Shown here one piece after another: positions 38,627 to 47,039 of a stretch of DNA of 64,000 nucleotides. Origin of the DNA: DAHVFK01 sp963755395. GTDB lineage: Bacteria; Pseudomonadota; Gammaproteobacteria; Burkholderiales; SG8-39. The position numbers were made by a program, and so were the translations under genes. The notes beneath the pieces are model-generated. The model was not told where the DNA came from. It saw only the letters and a program-made list of their open reading frames with translations, and searched no databases. The stretch's first letter is position 1, and each line of letters starts with the position of its first letter. The stretch covers positions 496,001 through 560,000 of the forward strand of contig CAVWJJ010000002.1 of assembly GCA_963755395.1 (NCBI GenBank). Direction: 5' to 3'.

Positions 38627-40138
38627 TCACGCTTCAGGCCGCATTTGCGGGAAGAGAATTACGTCGCGGATCGACGGACTGTCGGTGAGCAGCATCACCA
38701 GGCGGTCGATGCCGATCCCGGCGCCCGAAGTGGGCGGCAAGCCGTATTCGAGCGCGCGGATGTAGTCCGCGTCGTAGTACATCGCTTCCTGGTCGCCGGC
38801 GTCCTTCTTCTTCGCCTGGTCAAGGAAGCGCTCGGCCTGGTCCTCGGGGTCGTTCAGCTCGGAAAAGCCGTTCGCGATCTCCTTCGCGTCGATGAACAGC
38901 TCGAAGCGCTCGGTGATCTCGGGATCGCCGTCCTTGCGCCGCGCGAGCGGCGAGACCTCGGCCGGGAAGTCGAGGATGAAGGTGGGCTCGACGAGCTGCT
39001 TTTCCGCCAGCGCCTCGAACAGAAGCAGCTGCAGCGAGCCCCAGCCCTGCTCGTCGCCGAAGGCGATGCCGAGCGCACGCAGCTTGTCGGCCAGAAAAGC
39101 GCGCTCGCGCAGCTGCGCCGCGGACCACAACTCCGGGGCGTGGCGCTGGATCGCCTGCGCCATCGTCAGGCGCGCAAACGGCTTGCCGAAATCGATCTCC
39201 CGCTCCTGATAGACCACCCTGGCGGTTCCCAGGGCGGATTGCGCGGCGTGCCGGATCAACTCCTCGGTGAGCGACATCATGTAGTGATGGTCGGTGTACG
39301 CGCAGTACGCCTCCATCATGGTGAACTCCGGGTTGTGGCGCGTGGAGATGCCTTCGTTCCTGAAGTTGCGGTTGATCTCGAACACCCGCTCGATGCCGCC
39401 GACCACCAGCCGCTTCAGGTACAGCTCCGGTGCGATACGCAGGTACAGCTCCATGTCGAGCGCGTTGTGGTGGGTACGGAACGGACGCGCCGCCGCGCCG
39501 CCCGGGATCGGCTGCAGCATCGGCGTCTCGACCTCGAGATAGTCGGCGCGCGCCATGTACTCACGCATCGCCCGCACTACGCGCGAGCGCACGGCGAACA
39601 CCCAGCGCGAGCGCTCGTTCACCAGCAGGTCGAGGTAGCGCTGGCGGTAGCGCTGCTCCTGGTCGGTCAGGCCGTGAAACTTCTCCGGCAGCGGGCGCAG
39701 CGATTTCGCCAGCAGCCGCAGCCCCTGCACGCGCAGCGTCAGCTCGCCGGTGCGGGTCTTGAACAGGACGCCGGTCACGCCGACGATGTCGCCGATGTCG
39801 TGATGCTTGAAGGCCGCGTGGCTCTCCTTGCCCGTGTTGTCGTCCGAAACGTAGATCTGCAGCCGTCCGCTGTGGTCCTGCAGCACCCCGAAGCTCGCCT
39901 TGCCCATGACGCGCTTGAGCATCAGGCGGCCGGCGATCTTGGCCTGCACCTGCCTGCCCTCCAACTCCTCGGCCGGCAGCTCGCCGTAGCGCTCAACCAG
40001 GCTCGCCGCCATGTCCTCGCGCGCGAAGTCGTTCGGATAGGCCGCGCCTTCCTCGCGCAGCTTGGCGAGCTTGGCGCGCCGCTCGGCGATGATCTGGTTC
40101 TCGTCCTGCTGCGCCTCGGGCTTGTTGGTCTGCGTCAT
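38627..40138 (-). CDS. lysS: Lysine--tRNA ligase (class II)
   Basis: A 503-residue class II lysyl-tRNA synthetase. The OB-fold anticodon-binding domain lies at about 60-170. Motif 2 is Phe-Arg-Asn-Glu-Gly-Ile-Ser-Thr-Arg-His-Asn-Pro-Glu-Phe and motif 3 is Gly-Ile-Gly-Ile-Asp-Arg-Leu near the C-terminus. The length matches the family. It follows prfB with the ATG only one base beyond the prfB stop, the prfB-lysS order shared with E. coli. In the sequence as written, a lost base in prfB makes the two appear as one long frame; they are separate genes. Confidence 0.95.
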   Translation of the reverse strand: MTQTNKPEAQQDENQIIAERRAKLAKLREEGAAYPNDFAREDMAASLVERYGELPAEELEGRQVQAKIAGRLMLKRVMGKASFGVLQDHSGRLQIYVSDDNTGKESHAAFKHHDIGDIVGVTGVLFKTRTGELTLRVQGLRLLAKSLRPLPEKFHGLTDQEQRYRQRYLDLLVNERSRWVFAVRSRVVRAMREYMARADYLEVETPMLQPIPGGAAARPFRTHHNALDMELYLRIAPELYLKRLVVGGIERVFEINRNFRNEGISTRHNPEFTMMEAYCAYTDHHYMMSLTEELIRHAAQSALGTARVVYQEREIDFGKPFARLTMAQAIQRHAPELWSAAQLRERAFLADKLRALGIAFGDEQGWGSLQLLLFEALAEKQLVEPTFILDFPAEVSPLARRKDGDPEITERFELFIDAKEIANGFSELNDPEDQAERFLDQAKKKDAGDQEAMYYDADYIRALEYGLPPTSGAGIGIDRLVMLLTDSPSIRDVILFPQMRPEA

Positions 40139-40139
40139 T

Positions 40140-41243
40140 TCATACTCCCTGCTTGAGGCTCGCGCTGATGAACGGGTCCAGGTCGCCGTCGAGCACCGCC
40201 TGCGTGTTGCCGACTTCGATTCCGGTACGCAGGTCCTTGATGCGCGACTGGTCCAGTACATAGGACCGGATCTGGTGTCCCCAGCCGATGTCCGACTTCG
40301 CTTCTTCGACCTTGTCGCGCTCGGCCTGGCGCTTGCGCAGCTCGAGCTCGAAAAGCTTCGACTTGAGCATCGCCATCGCCTCGGCACGGTTGCGGTGCTG
40401 CGAGCGGTCGTTCTGGCATTGCACCACGTGTTGGTGGGCAGGTGCGTGATGCGCACCGCACTGTCGGTGCGGTTGACGTGCTGGCCGCCCGCGCCGGAGG
40501 CGCGGTAGGTGTCGATCTTCAGATCGGCCGGGTTGATCTCCACCTCGATCGACTCGTCCACTTCGGGGTACACGAACACGCTCGCAAACGAGGTGTGCCG
40601 GCGCGCATTGGAGTCGAAGGGGCTCTTGCGCACCAGCCGGTGCACGCCGAGCTCGGTGCGCAGCGTGCCGTAGGCATAATCGCCGACGACCTTGAGCGCG
40701 GCGCTCTTGATCCCGGCCACCTCGCCGTCGGTGCGCTCGAGGATCTCCACCTTGAAGCCCTTGCGGTCGCAGTACTTGAGGTACATGCGCTCGAGCATTG
40801 CGGCCCAGTCCTGCGCTTCCGTGCCGCCCGAGCCGGCCTGGATGTCGACGAAGCAATTGCTGGGGTCGAGCGGATTGGAGAACATGCGGCGGAACTCGAC
40901 TCCCGCCACTTCCTTCTCGAGCTTGGCCGCCTCGCGTCCGATCTGCTCCAGCGTGGCCTCGTCGTTGTCCTCGCGCGCGAGCTCGAACAGCTCCCTCGCG
41001 TCGGCGACGCCGGCGTCGACGCGCTCGAGCGTCAGCACCACGGCTTCGAGCGACTTCTTCTCCTTGCCGAGCTCCTGGGCGCGCTGCGGCTTGTCCCACA
41101 GCTTGGGGTCTTCGAGCTCGCGATTCAGGTCTTCGAGGCGCTTCTGCTTGCCGTCGAAGTCAAAGATACCTCCGCAGCTCGGCGATCCGCTGGCGCAAGT
41201 CGTCGAGCGACGAGGCGATCTGGTTGATGCGTTCTGCTTCCAT
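40140..41243 (-). CDS. prfB: Peptide chain release factor 2, with programmed +1 frameshift (and one apparent base loss)
   Basis: Reading from the ATG at 41243, 27 codons lead to CTT-TGA-C (41165-41159), the classical RF2 autoregulatory +1 frameshift site. The +1 frame then encodes a full RF2 of about 367 residues, with the stop-recognition Ser-Pro-Phe and the peptidyl-transfer motif Gly-Gly-Gln in Ser-Gly-Ala-Gly-Gly-Gln-His-Val-Asn. A second, unprogrammed shift lies near 40428: a base is missing between His-Leu-Pro-Thr-Asn and Val-Val-Gln-Cys-Gln-Asn-Asp-Arg-Ser. The protein is essential and similarity resumes at once, so I treat this as a sequence error and the gene as functional. Confidence 0.93.
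41159..41174 (-). promoter_or_regulatory. prfB: RF2 programmed +1 frameshift signal
   Basis: An internal Shine-Dalgarno-like GGAGG (41173-41169) lies three bases before CTT, followed by the in-frame stop TGA and a C. When RF2 is scarce the ribosome pauses on UGA, slips +1 on CUU, and makes full-length RF2. The arrangement matches the known bacterial site. Confidence 0.92.
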
Positions 41244-41270
41244 GGGGAGGTGCTGCGCGGAAAGGGCGGA

Positions 41271-41681
41271 TTATACAGGCGCCGGGAGCACCATCTGCGT
41301 CTGGGTCACCAGCGCGAGCAGCTTGCCACCCTCGGCGCTGATGCGCGTCTGCCACACCATGGTCGTCCTGCCGCGATGCAAGGGGGTGGACTCGCCGATC
41401 ACGCGCGCGCCGACCTGCGCCGCGCCGATGAAGTTGGTCTTCGACTCGATCGTCGTGGTGCGCGCGCCCGGCGGCAGGTTGGCGACGGTCCCGACCGCGC
41501 CCAGGGTATCGGCGAAGGCCATGAAGGCGCCGCCGTGCATCACGCCGCCGGTGGTGCAGATCTCGGGACGGACCGTGAGCTCGGCCAGCACCCGCTCCGG
41601 CGTGACCTCGGTCAGGCGGATGCCGAGCAGCTCGGGAAAGATGCCTTTCAGGCGTTCCTGGATCTCGGCTGCGAGGCTCAT
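41271..41681 (-). CDS. PaaI-family hotdog-fold thioesterase
   Basis: A 136-residue hotdog-fold protein. The PaaI motif is visible as Met-His-Gly-Gly-Ala-Phe-Met-Ala-Phe-Ala-Asp (about 48-58), where the His-Gly-Gly and Asp form the usual active-site region. Such enzymes hydrolyse acyl-CoA thioesters, often aromatic acyl-CoAs. Despite the name it is 18 kb from the paa operon and lies in a run of housekeeping genes. Its ATG overlaps the stop of the KTSC gene (ATGA). It ends 28 bases before prfB. Confidence 0.88.
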   Translation of the reverse strand: MSLAAEIQERLKGIFPELLGIRLTEVTPERVLAELTVRPEICTTGGVMHGGAFMAFADTLGAVGTVANLPPGARTTTIESKTNFIGAAQVGARVIGESTPLHRGRTTMVWQTRISAEGGKLLALVTQTQMVLPAPV

Positions 41682-41890
41682 CGAATCTCCCTGCCCGTGT
41701 AGTCCTCCTCGACGCGGTCCTCGAAGAAGCTGGTGGGATTGGGCGCCGCCATGAAGCGCCGGTGCACCTCGGGCGAGACCTTGGGGTACTGGAACACGCG
41801 TCCGTTGGACAGCTCGACTTCCAGCGTCTGGCTCTTTTCGTCGTAGCCGACCGAGCGGACCTTGGAGGAATTGACGCGCTTGCGCTCCAC
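41678..41890 (-). CDS. KTSC-domain protein
   Basis: A 70-residue protein starting at GTG (41890), one base after the stop of the cyclophilin-like gene and overlapping the thioesterase start. Residues 8-62 look like a KTSC domain: Ser-Ser-Lys-Val-Arg-Ser-Val-Gly-Tyr-Asp, then Leu-Glu-Val-Glu-Leu-Ser-Asn-Gly and Val-Phe-Gln-Tyr-Pro, near the family's central aromatic-x-Tyr motif. KTSC domains occur alone or at the C-terminus of some lysyl-tRNA synthetases. Here lysS, which has no such domain, is only 1.5 kb downstream. The function is unknown. Confidence 0.8.
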   Translation of the reverse strand: MERKRVNSSKVRSVGYDEKSQTLEVELSNGRVFQYPKVSPEVHRRFMAAPNPTSFFEDRVEEDYTGREIR

Positions 41891-41891
41891 T

Positions 41892-42284
41892 TCAGGCCGC
41901 CTCCACGCGCACCTTGTCGCCCGCGCGTACCTTGGCCAGCGCGCGCGGGTCGCCCAGCACGCGGCCGAGCACGTTGCAGCGGCTGGCGAGTTTCGGCCGG
42001 CCGTCGGTCGAGATCGGCGTCGGGCCGAAGGGCAGGGCGAGCGCCGAGCCCTCGACCCAGAAGCACACCGTGCCGGGCTCGACGATCTGGCGCGCGTGCG
42101 GTTCGAGGTCGACCGAGATCGGGGCGTCGAAGTAGACTTCCTCGCCCCAGGTCTGGGCGGACGATTCGAACGGCAGCGCTTCGAGCAGCGCGGCGACGCT
42201 GGGCGTGTCGTCGAGCGCGACTTCGAGCTCGGTGCGGCCGGCGCGGATGCGCAGCCTGGCGCTAGGCTTCGATTTGCTCGACAT
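41892..42284 (-). CDS. Cyclophilin-like fold protein (DUF3830/TM1367 type)
   Basis: A 130-residue protein. The segment Val-Cys-Phe-Trp-Val-Glu-Gly-Ser-Ala-Leu-Ala-Leu-Pro-Phe-Gly-Pro-Thr-Pro and Trp-Gly-Glu-Glu-Val-Tyr-Phe are typical of the Cyclophil_like family, which has a cyclophilin beta barrel without proven isomerase activity. The start overlaps the recJ end by 23 bases. Together with the KTSC protein and the thioesterase it forms a tightly packed three-gene string after recJ. Confidence 0.78.
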   Translation of the reverse strand: MSSKSKPSARLRIRAGRTELEVALDDTPSVAALLEALPFESSAQTWGEEVYFDAPISVDLEPHARQIVEPGTVCFWVEGSALALPFGPTPISTDGRPKLASRCNVLGRVLGDPRALAKVRAGDKVRVEAA

Positions 42285-43983
42285 TGAGCTGGACGCTCTT
42301 CAGGCCGTTGAATTCGTTCACCGTAAGCCGGTACGCGGCGCGTATGCGTGAACCCAGGCCGCCGCCGCGCTGCACCGAGCGCGGATCCACGGCGTTGAAT
42401 CGGATCGCATCGAACCGCCGCCCGTCCTTGACCAGGCGCAGCTTGAGATGCCGCTCCCCCACCACGCGCTGGCTGTCGACGGAAAATGTATCGCAGAACA
42501 GCGGCTGCGGAAAGCCCTGGCCCCAGATCTGCTCCTCGAGCAGCCGCGCCACGCCGAGCGTGACGTGCTCCGGGTCGAGCGCGCCGTCGGTCTCGATGAC
42601 CGGCGCCAGGGCCTCGGGCGGCATCGTGTCGGCCGCGGCACGCTCGAACGCGGCGCCGAAGCGCTCGAAGTCGCGCTCGCGCAGCGTCAGGCCCGCGGCC
42701 TGCGCGTGGCCGCCGAAGCGCAGGATCAGCCCGGGCTCGCGCTTGGCCACCAGGTCGAGGCAGTCGCGCAGGTGCAGCCCCGGGATCGAGCGCCCCGAGC
42801 CGCGCAGCAGCCCGGCGTTGGCGCCGTCCCCCGCGCGCGCGAAGCACACCACCGGGCGGTGCAGGCGCTCGCGCAGGCGCGAGGCGAGGATCCCGACCAC
42901 GCCCTGGTGCCAGCCCGGCTCGAACAATGCCGCGGCCGCGCCAGGCGCGGCTTCGATTGCGGCGGCGACCACCAGCGCCTCGTCCAGCATCTCGCCCTCG
43001 ATCCTGCGCCGCTCGCGGTTGAGCTGGTCGAGCTGCAGCGCGATGCCCGATGCGCGCGCCTCGTCGTCGGTCACGAGGCACTCGATGCCCAGGCTCATGT
43101 CGGCCAGACGCCCCGCCGCGTTCAGGCGCGGGCCGGCGACGAAGCCGAGGTCGAAGCCAGTCGCCTGCGCCGGCCAGCGCCCGCCCGCGCGCAGCAGCGC
43201 GTTCAACCCGGGCGAGGCATGCCCGGTGCGCAGGCGCTTCAGTCCCTGCGCGACCAGGATGCGGTTATTGGCGTCCAGCGGAACCACGTCGGCGACGGTC
43301 CCGAGCGCGACCAGGTCGGCGAGCGTGCCGAAGTTGGGCTCGGGCCGCGCGGTGAAGGTGCCGCGCCGGCGCAGCTCCGCGCGCAGGGCGAGCATGACGT
43401 AGAACATGACGCCAACTCCCGCCAAGGCCTTGGAAGGGAAGCCGCAGCCAGGCTGGTTCGGGTTGACGATGCACTCGGCCGCCGGCAGCTCGGGGCCCGG
43501 CAGGTGGTGGTCGGTGACGAGGGTGGCGATGCCGAGCGCCCGCGCCCGCGCCACGCCCTCGACGCTCGCGATGCCGTTGTCGACCGTGACCAGCAGCTCG
43601 GGACGCAGGCCGGCCGCGAGCTCGACCAGCTCCGGCGACAGGCCGTAGCCGAGCACGAAGCGGTCCGGCACCAGGTACTGGACCTTGGCGCCGAGGCCGC
43701 GCAGCGCGCGCAGGCCCAGCGCGCACGCGGTCGCCCCGTCGGCGTCGTAGTCGGCGACTATGAGGATGCGCCGCTTGCCGGCGATGGCGTCCGCGAGCAG
43801 CGCTCCTGCCTGTTCCGCGTTGGTGAGCAGCGAAGGCGCGAGCAGGCGCGAGGGGTCGTAGTCCAGCTCCTGCGCCGAGCGGATGCGCCTGCCGGCGAAT
43901 ACGCGCGCGAGCACCGGGTGAATGCCGGCGCGCTCGAGCGCGCGCCGGTCCGCCTCCGCAAAGGTCCGCTCGACGATCTTCAT
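42262..43983 (-). CDS. recJ: Single-stranded-DNA-specific exonuclease RecJ
   Basis: A 573-residue DHH-family exonuclease: motif I Asp-Tyr-Asp-Ala-Asp-Gly (78-83), the DHH triplet Asp158-His159-His160, a DHHA1 domain with Gly-Gly-His-Ala-Gln-Ala-Ala-Gly near residue 440, and the C-terminal OB domain. RecJ degrades single-stranded DNA 5'-to-3' in recombination and mismatch repair. The ATG at 43983 overlaps the stop of the rpfE-like gene, the usual betaproteobacterial arrangement. Confidence 0.95.
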   Translation of the reverse strand: MKIVERTFAEADRRALERAGIHPVLARVFAGRRIRSAQELDYDPSRLLAPSLLTNAEQAGALLADAIAGKRRILIVADYDADGATACALGLRALRGLGAKVQYLVPDRFVLGYGLSPELVELAAGLRPELLVTVDNGIASVEGVARARALGIATLVTDHHLPGPELPAAECIVNPNQPGCGFPSKALAGVGVMFYVMLALRAELRRRGTFTARPEPNFGTLADLVALGTVADVVPLDANNRILVAQGLKRLRTGHASPGLNALLRAGGRWPAQATGFDLGFVAGPRLNAAGRLADMSLGIECLVTDDEARASGIALQLDQLNRERRRIEGEMLDEALVVAAAIEAAPGAAAALFEPGWHQGVVGILASRLRERLHRPVVCFARAGDGANAGLLRGSGRSIPGLHLRDCLDLVAKREPGLILRFGGHAQAAGLTLRERDFERFGAAFERAAADTMPPEALAPVIETDGALDPEHVTLGVARLLEEQIWGQGFPQPLFCDTFSVDSQRVVGERHLKLRLVKDGRRFDAIRFNAVDPRSVQRGGGLGSRIRAAYRLTVNEFNGLKSVQLNVEQIEA

Positions 43984-44999
43984 ACGTAGCGCGCGAGCGC
44001 GTGCGGGCGGCGCCAGATGCGCCGCAGGTCGCCGCGGATGATCTCGAACGAGCGCGCGTCCGCCGCGTCGGGAACGTGCAGCGTGAGCATGCCGATTCGG
44101 CCGGCGCGCAGCGCCTCGAGCAGCGGCGCAAACCAGCGCGCTTCCAGCGTGCGCAGCCGCGCCGTGTAGGCATCGGGCTCGTCCAGCGCGTGCGCCGCGC
44201 GCAGCGCGTCGAGCACCACCAGGTGGCGGCCGTCCTCGGGCGCGCGTGCGAGCCATTCGTCGGCCGTTGCAGGGAGCGTGCGCCGGCCCATGCCGGCCAG
44301 GCGCGCCAGGCCGAGCGCGAGCGGCTCGTCGGCGCTGACCGATTGCCATGGCCCGGCGGCGTCGCGCGGCGCCCGGCCGCTGCCCCACAGCCACAAGCTG
44401 TTGAGCGCGGGCGCGCCGCGGCGCTCGCGTTCCACATTTACCGGGTGCGGGTGCAGCACCATCTGTACCTCGGTCAGCAGCGCATGCCAGCCCCTCGCGG
44501 CGCTCTCGGCGGACAGGCGCTGGCTGGCGTCTTCGCCCGCCAGCTCGAGCGGCGACTCCGCCGCGGCGAACATTTCCGCCGCGAGGCGCGCGCACCAGCG
44601 TCCCGGCGCGAGCGGGTAGAAAGTCGGCGCGCCGGCGAAGTGCTCGTTCAGCGCCTCGCACAGCGCCTCGGCCTCTTCGCGCGAGACCTCGAACGCGGCG
44701 CTCGGGATGAGCACCGGCGCATCGCGCCCCAGCCGCAGGTGCACCGGGTCGGCGCGCAGCCACGCGTATTCGCCCGGGTCGCCGCCTTCGGCCAGCACGG
44801 TGAGCGCGCCCGCGGCGGGCGGCGCGTCCCCGCCGCCGAAGGCCTCGGCCAGCCAGCGCTCGGGCGCCTGCGGTTCCGCGCCCGCCGAGCGACCGCGCGC
44901 CAGCAGCAGCTCGAGCGCGGGCAGGCGCAGTGCGCCGAGCGCCTCGCGCGCGGGATCACGTGTCGGAAAAAGCGCGGGAACCAGCAGCTCGCAGTGCAT
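43980..44999 (-). CDS. RpfE-like protein (phosphoglycerate mutase-related, recJ-linked)
   Basis: A 339-residue protein resembling the Xanthomonas-type RpfE or 'regulatory protein, RPFE type' group found immediately upstream of recJ in many beta- and gammaproteobacteria. Recognisable segments are Met-Val-Leu-His-Pro-His-Pro-Val-Asn and Leu-Asn-Ser-Leu-Trp-Leu-Trp-Gly-Ser-Gly, shared with proteins loosely annotated as cofactor-independent phosphoglycerate mutases. No complete metal-binding or phosphoserine motif of a true mutase is visible. There is no signal peptide. It is translationally coupled to recJ (ATGA overlap) and starts three bases before the end of the exonuclease fusion gene. The true function is unknown. 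Confidence 0.75.
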   Translation of the reverse strand: MHCELLVPALFPTRDPAREALGALRLPALELLLARGRSAGAEPQAPERWLAEAFGGGDAPPAAGALTVLAEGGDPGEYAWLRADPVHLRLGRDAPVLIPSAAFEVSREEAEALCEALNEHFAGAPTFYPLAPGRWCARLAAEMFAAAESPLELAGEDASQRLSAESAARGWHALLTEVQMVLHPHPVNVERERRGAPALNSLWLWGSGRAPRDAAGPWQSVSADEPLALGLARLAGMGRRTLPATADEWLARAPEDGRHLVVLDALRAAHALDEPDAYTARLRTLEARWFAPLLEALRAGRIGMLTLHVPDAADARSFEIIRGDLRRIWRRPHALARYV

Positions 45000-45001
45000 C
45001 G

Positions 45002-46399
45002 TCAGGCCGAGAGCTCGACCACCCGCGCGCGCCCCCCGAGAAGGTGGCGCGCGAGGACCTTGTACTGGTCGAGATCGAAGCGCGAGCGCGCGCCGCCCTC
45101 GAGCAACTCGCCGATCTCGGACTCGGTGCGCGCCGTTCCCAGGTAGCACCAGTTGTGCACCACGTGCACCTCGCTCGCCTCGCGCCCGCGGTCTTCCTCC
45201 ACCACGCCGACCGGGCCGCAGTAGGGCCAGGCAATCGTCTTCAGCCGCGCGAGCGCGAGCGCCAGGCGCGCGCCGTGGGCTTGCACCGACTCGCGGCCCG
45301 CGCAAACGCCGGCGCAGCGGCCGATCTGGTGGCGGAAGCAGGCGCCCTTGCCGGCGCGCGTACGGTCGAAGCCGAGCGTTTGCAGGCACAGGCCGTGCTC
45401 GTCGGCGATGCCGCGCAGCGCCGCCAGCGCCGCGCGCTTGGAGCGAAACACACCGTGAACCTGCGGCACCGCGTCGGCGTCGAGCTCGTCCGCCCCCGCG
45501 AGGCGCAGCGACCCGCCGTCCGGCACGAAGCCGCACAGCTCGCTCGCGCGGCGCAGGCGCCGGTTGTAGGCGGGCTGCAGCGCCTTGACCAGCTCGGCTT
45601 CTCGCAGCAGCGCGCCGAGCTCGCCTGCGGTGCGCTGCCAGTCGATGCGGCGCACCTCGCGCGAGAGCTGCATTTCCCTTGACGAGCGCAAGTCGTCGGC
45701 GAAGTGCGCCAGCACGCGGCTTCGCATGTCGACGCTCTTGCCGACGTACAGGGGCGCGCCGCCCTCGCCGTAGAACAGGTACACCCCCGGCGCCTCGGGC
45801 ACCGCGTCGATCGCGGCGCGCTCGACGTGAGCGGGCAAGCTCGGCTGCTTCGCCACCTGGCGTGCGGCGAGCGCGAGCGCCTCGCTCCCGTGCTCGGCCG
45901 CCGCGGTGCGCAGGAACTGCCACAGCGCATCCGCGTCGCCGAGCGCGCGGTGCCGCGCGCGGCACTGCAGGCCGTGGCGCGCGATCAAGCTGTCGAGGTT
46001 GTGCCGCGCATGGCCCGGATACAGGCGGCGCGAGAGCTTGACGGTGCACAGCGTGCGCGCCGCGTAGCGAATGCCGGCGCGCGCGAACTCCTGGCGCAGG
46101 AAGCCGTAGTCGAAGCGCGCGTTGTGCGCCACGACCACGCGCCCGTCGAGACGCTCGTGCAGTTCGCGGGCGAGATCGCCGAAAGTCGGCGCGTCGACGA
46201 CCATGGCATTGCTGATCCCGGTGAGGGCCTGGATCGCCGGCGGGATCGCGGTTTCGGGGTTCACCAGCGTCGACCATTCCCCGGAGATCTCGCCGTCGTC
46301 GACCTCGATCACCGCGATCTCGGTGACGCGGTCCCAGCTTGCGTTCGCGCCCGTGGTCTCGAGGTCGACGATGGCGAGCGGCGCGTCGAGAAGCTGCAT
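45002..46399 (-). CDS. DnaQ-like 3'-5' exonuclease fused to a GIY-YIG (Cho/UvrC-like) nuclease domain
   Basis: A 465-residue two-nuclease fusion. Residues 5-165 form a DEDDh exonuclease with all five residues: Asp12 and Glu14 (Asp-Leu-Glu-Thr-Thr-Gly), Asp97, His150 and Asp155. Residues 200-285 form a GIY-YIG domain (Gly-Val-Tyr at 205-207, Leu-Tyr-Val-Gly-Lys-Ser at 217-222, an Arg at 226 or 228) like the UvrC N-terminus. The rest, with Cys-x3-His-x3-Cys and further cysteines near 353-367, resembles the region after GIY-YIG in Cho. Such fusions are often mislabelled as polymerase III epsilon. A role trimming or incising damaged DNA is likely but unproven. Confidence 0.87.
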   Translation of the reverse strand: MQLLDAPLAIVDLETTGANASWDRVTEIAVIEVDDGEISGEWSTLVNPETAIPPAIQALTGISNAMVVDAPTFGDLARELHERLDGRVVVAHNARFDYGFLRQEFARAGIRYAARTLCTVKLSRRLYPGHARHNLDSLIARHGLQCRARHRALGDADALWQFLRTAAAEHGSEALALAARQVAKQPSLPAHVERAAIDAVPEAPGVYLFYGEGGAPLYVGKSVDMRSRVLAHFADDLRSSREMQLSREVRRIDWQRTAGELGALLREAELVKALQPAYNRRLRRASELCGFVPDGGSLRLAGADELDADAVPQVHGVFRSKRAALAALRGIADEHGLCLQTLGFDRTRAGKGACFRHQIGRCAGVCAGRESVQAHGARLALALARLKTIAWPYCGPVGVVEEDRGREASEVHVVHNWCYLGTARTESEIGELLEGGARSRFDLDQYKVLARHLLGGRARVVELSA

Positions 46400-46402
46400 A
46401 GT

Positions 46403-46429
46403 GGATATCCGTCCAGCTGGCAGGATATC
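46403..46429. repeat. Cluster of three palindromes between the lysE-like and exonuclease-fusion genes
   Basis: GGATATCC (46403-46410), CCAGCTGG (46413-46420) and GGATATC (46423-46429) fill the gap. The outer copies pair as GATATCC and GGATATC, making a larger dyad around the central palindrome. It could be an operator for the exonuclease fusion, whose ATG is at 46399, or a weak hairpin. Confidence 0.4.
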
Positions 46430-47039
46430 AGACCAGCTGCGCGAGCTGCCACGCCGCGAAAGCGAGAATGACGAGGCCGGAAACGAGGTTCAACGCGCGC
46501 AGCAGGCCGGTTCCGAGTCGCGCCCGCAGCCGCCCGGCGCCGAGCGCGAGGATGACCCACCACGAGGCCGAGCCGAGGAACACGCCGAGCACCACCATCG
46601 CCGCGGCGCTGTAGCTTGCATGGGCGCCGAGTCCCAGTCCGGCGAAAATGGCGGCGAAGGCAAGGATGGTCGGCGGATTGGCGAGCGTGAGGCCGAGCGT
46701 CGACACGAAGGCGCGCAGCAGCCCTTGATTTGCGGGCCTGGCGTCACCGGCCGCGGAGGGATTAGCGAGCAGCGCCCGGATCCCGAGATAGACCAGGAAC
46801 GCGCCGCCCGCGAGCCCGAGCCAGACGTGCTGCGCAATCAGGAAGCCGGACACCGCGGTGAGGCCGAATGCCGCGATCGCGCCATAGATGGCGTCGGCGA
46901 CTGCGATGCCCATGCCCGAGACGAAGCCCGCCAGCGCTCCCGCTGCGATGGTGCGACGAAAGCAAAGCATCCACATGGGGCCGACGGTGGCGGCGAGCAC
47001 GAAGCCGAACGCCAGTCCCTTCAGAAACAGCGCCGTCAT
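46428..47039 (-). CDS. LysE/RhtB-family amino-acid exporter
   Basis: A 203-residue membrane protein with about six hydrophobic segments. The N-terminal Gly-Phe-Val-Leu-Ala-Ala-Thr-Val-Gly-Pro-Met and the Asn-Pro-Pro-Thr-Ile-Leu segment (about 120) are the conserved LysE-family regions. Members export lysine, arginine, threonine or homoserine; the substrate here is not evident. The ATG at 47039 overlaps the glutathione-transferase stop, so the two are co-transcribed. Confidence 0.88.
   Translation of the reverse strand: MTALFLKGLAFGFVLAATVGPMWMLCFRRTIAAGALAGFVSGMGIAVADAIYGAIAAFGLTAVSGFLIAQHVWLGLAGGAFLVYLGIRALLANPSAAGDARPANQGLLRAFVSTLGLTLANPPTILAFAAIFAGLGLGAHASYSAAAMVVLGVFLGSASWWVILALGAGRLRARLGTGLLRALNLVSGLVILAFAAWQLAQLV

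Noticed and set aside
38627..41041. An apparent 804-residue release factor 2/lysyl-tRNA synthetase fusion
   Set aside because: The joined frame arises from one missing base near 40428 in prfB. After it the translated sequence is nonsense until the lysS ATG at 40138, while the true RF2 C-terminus continues in another frame to its own stop at 40140.
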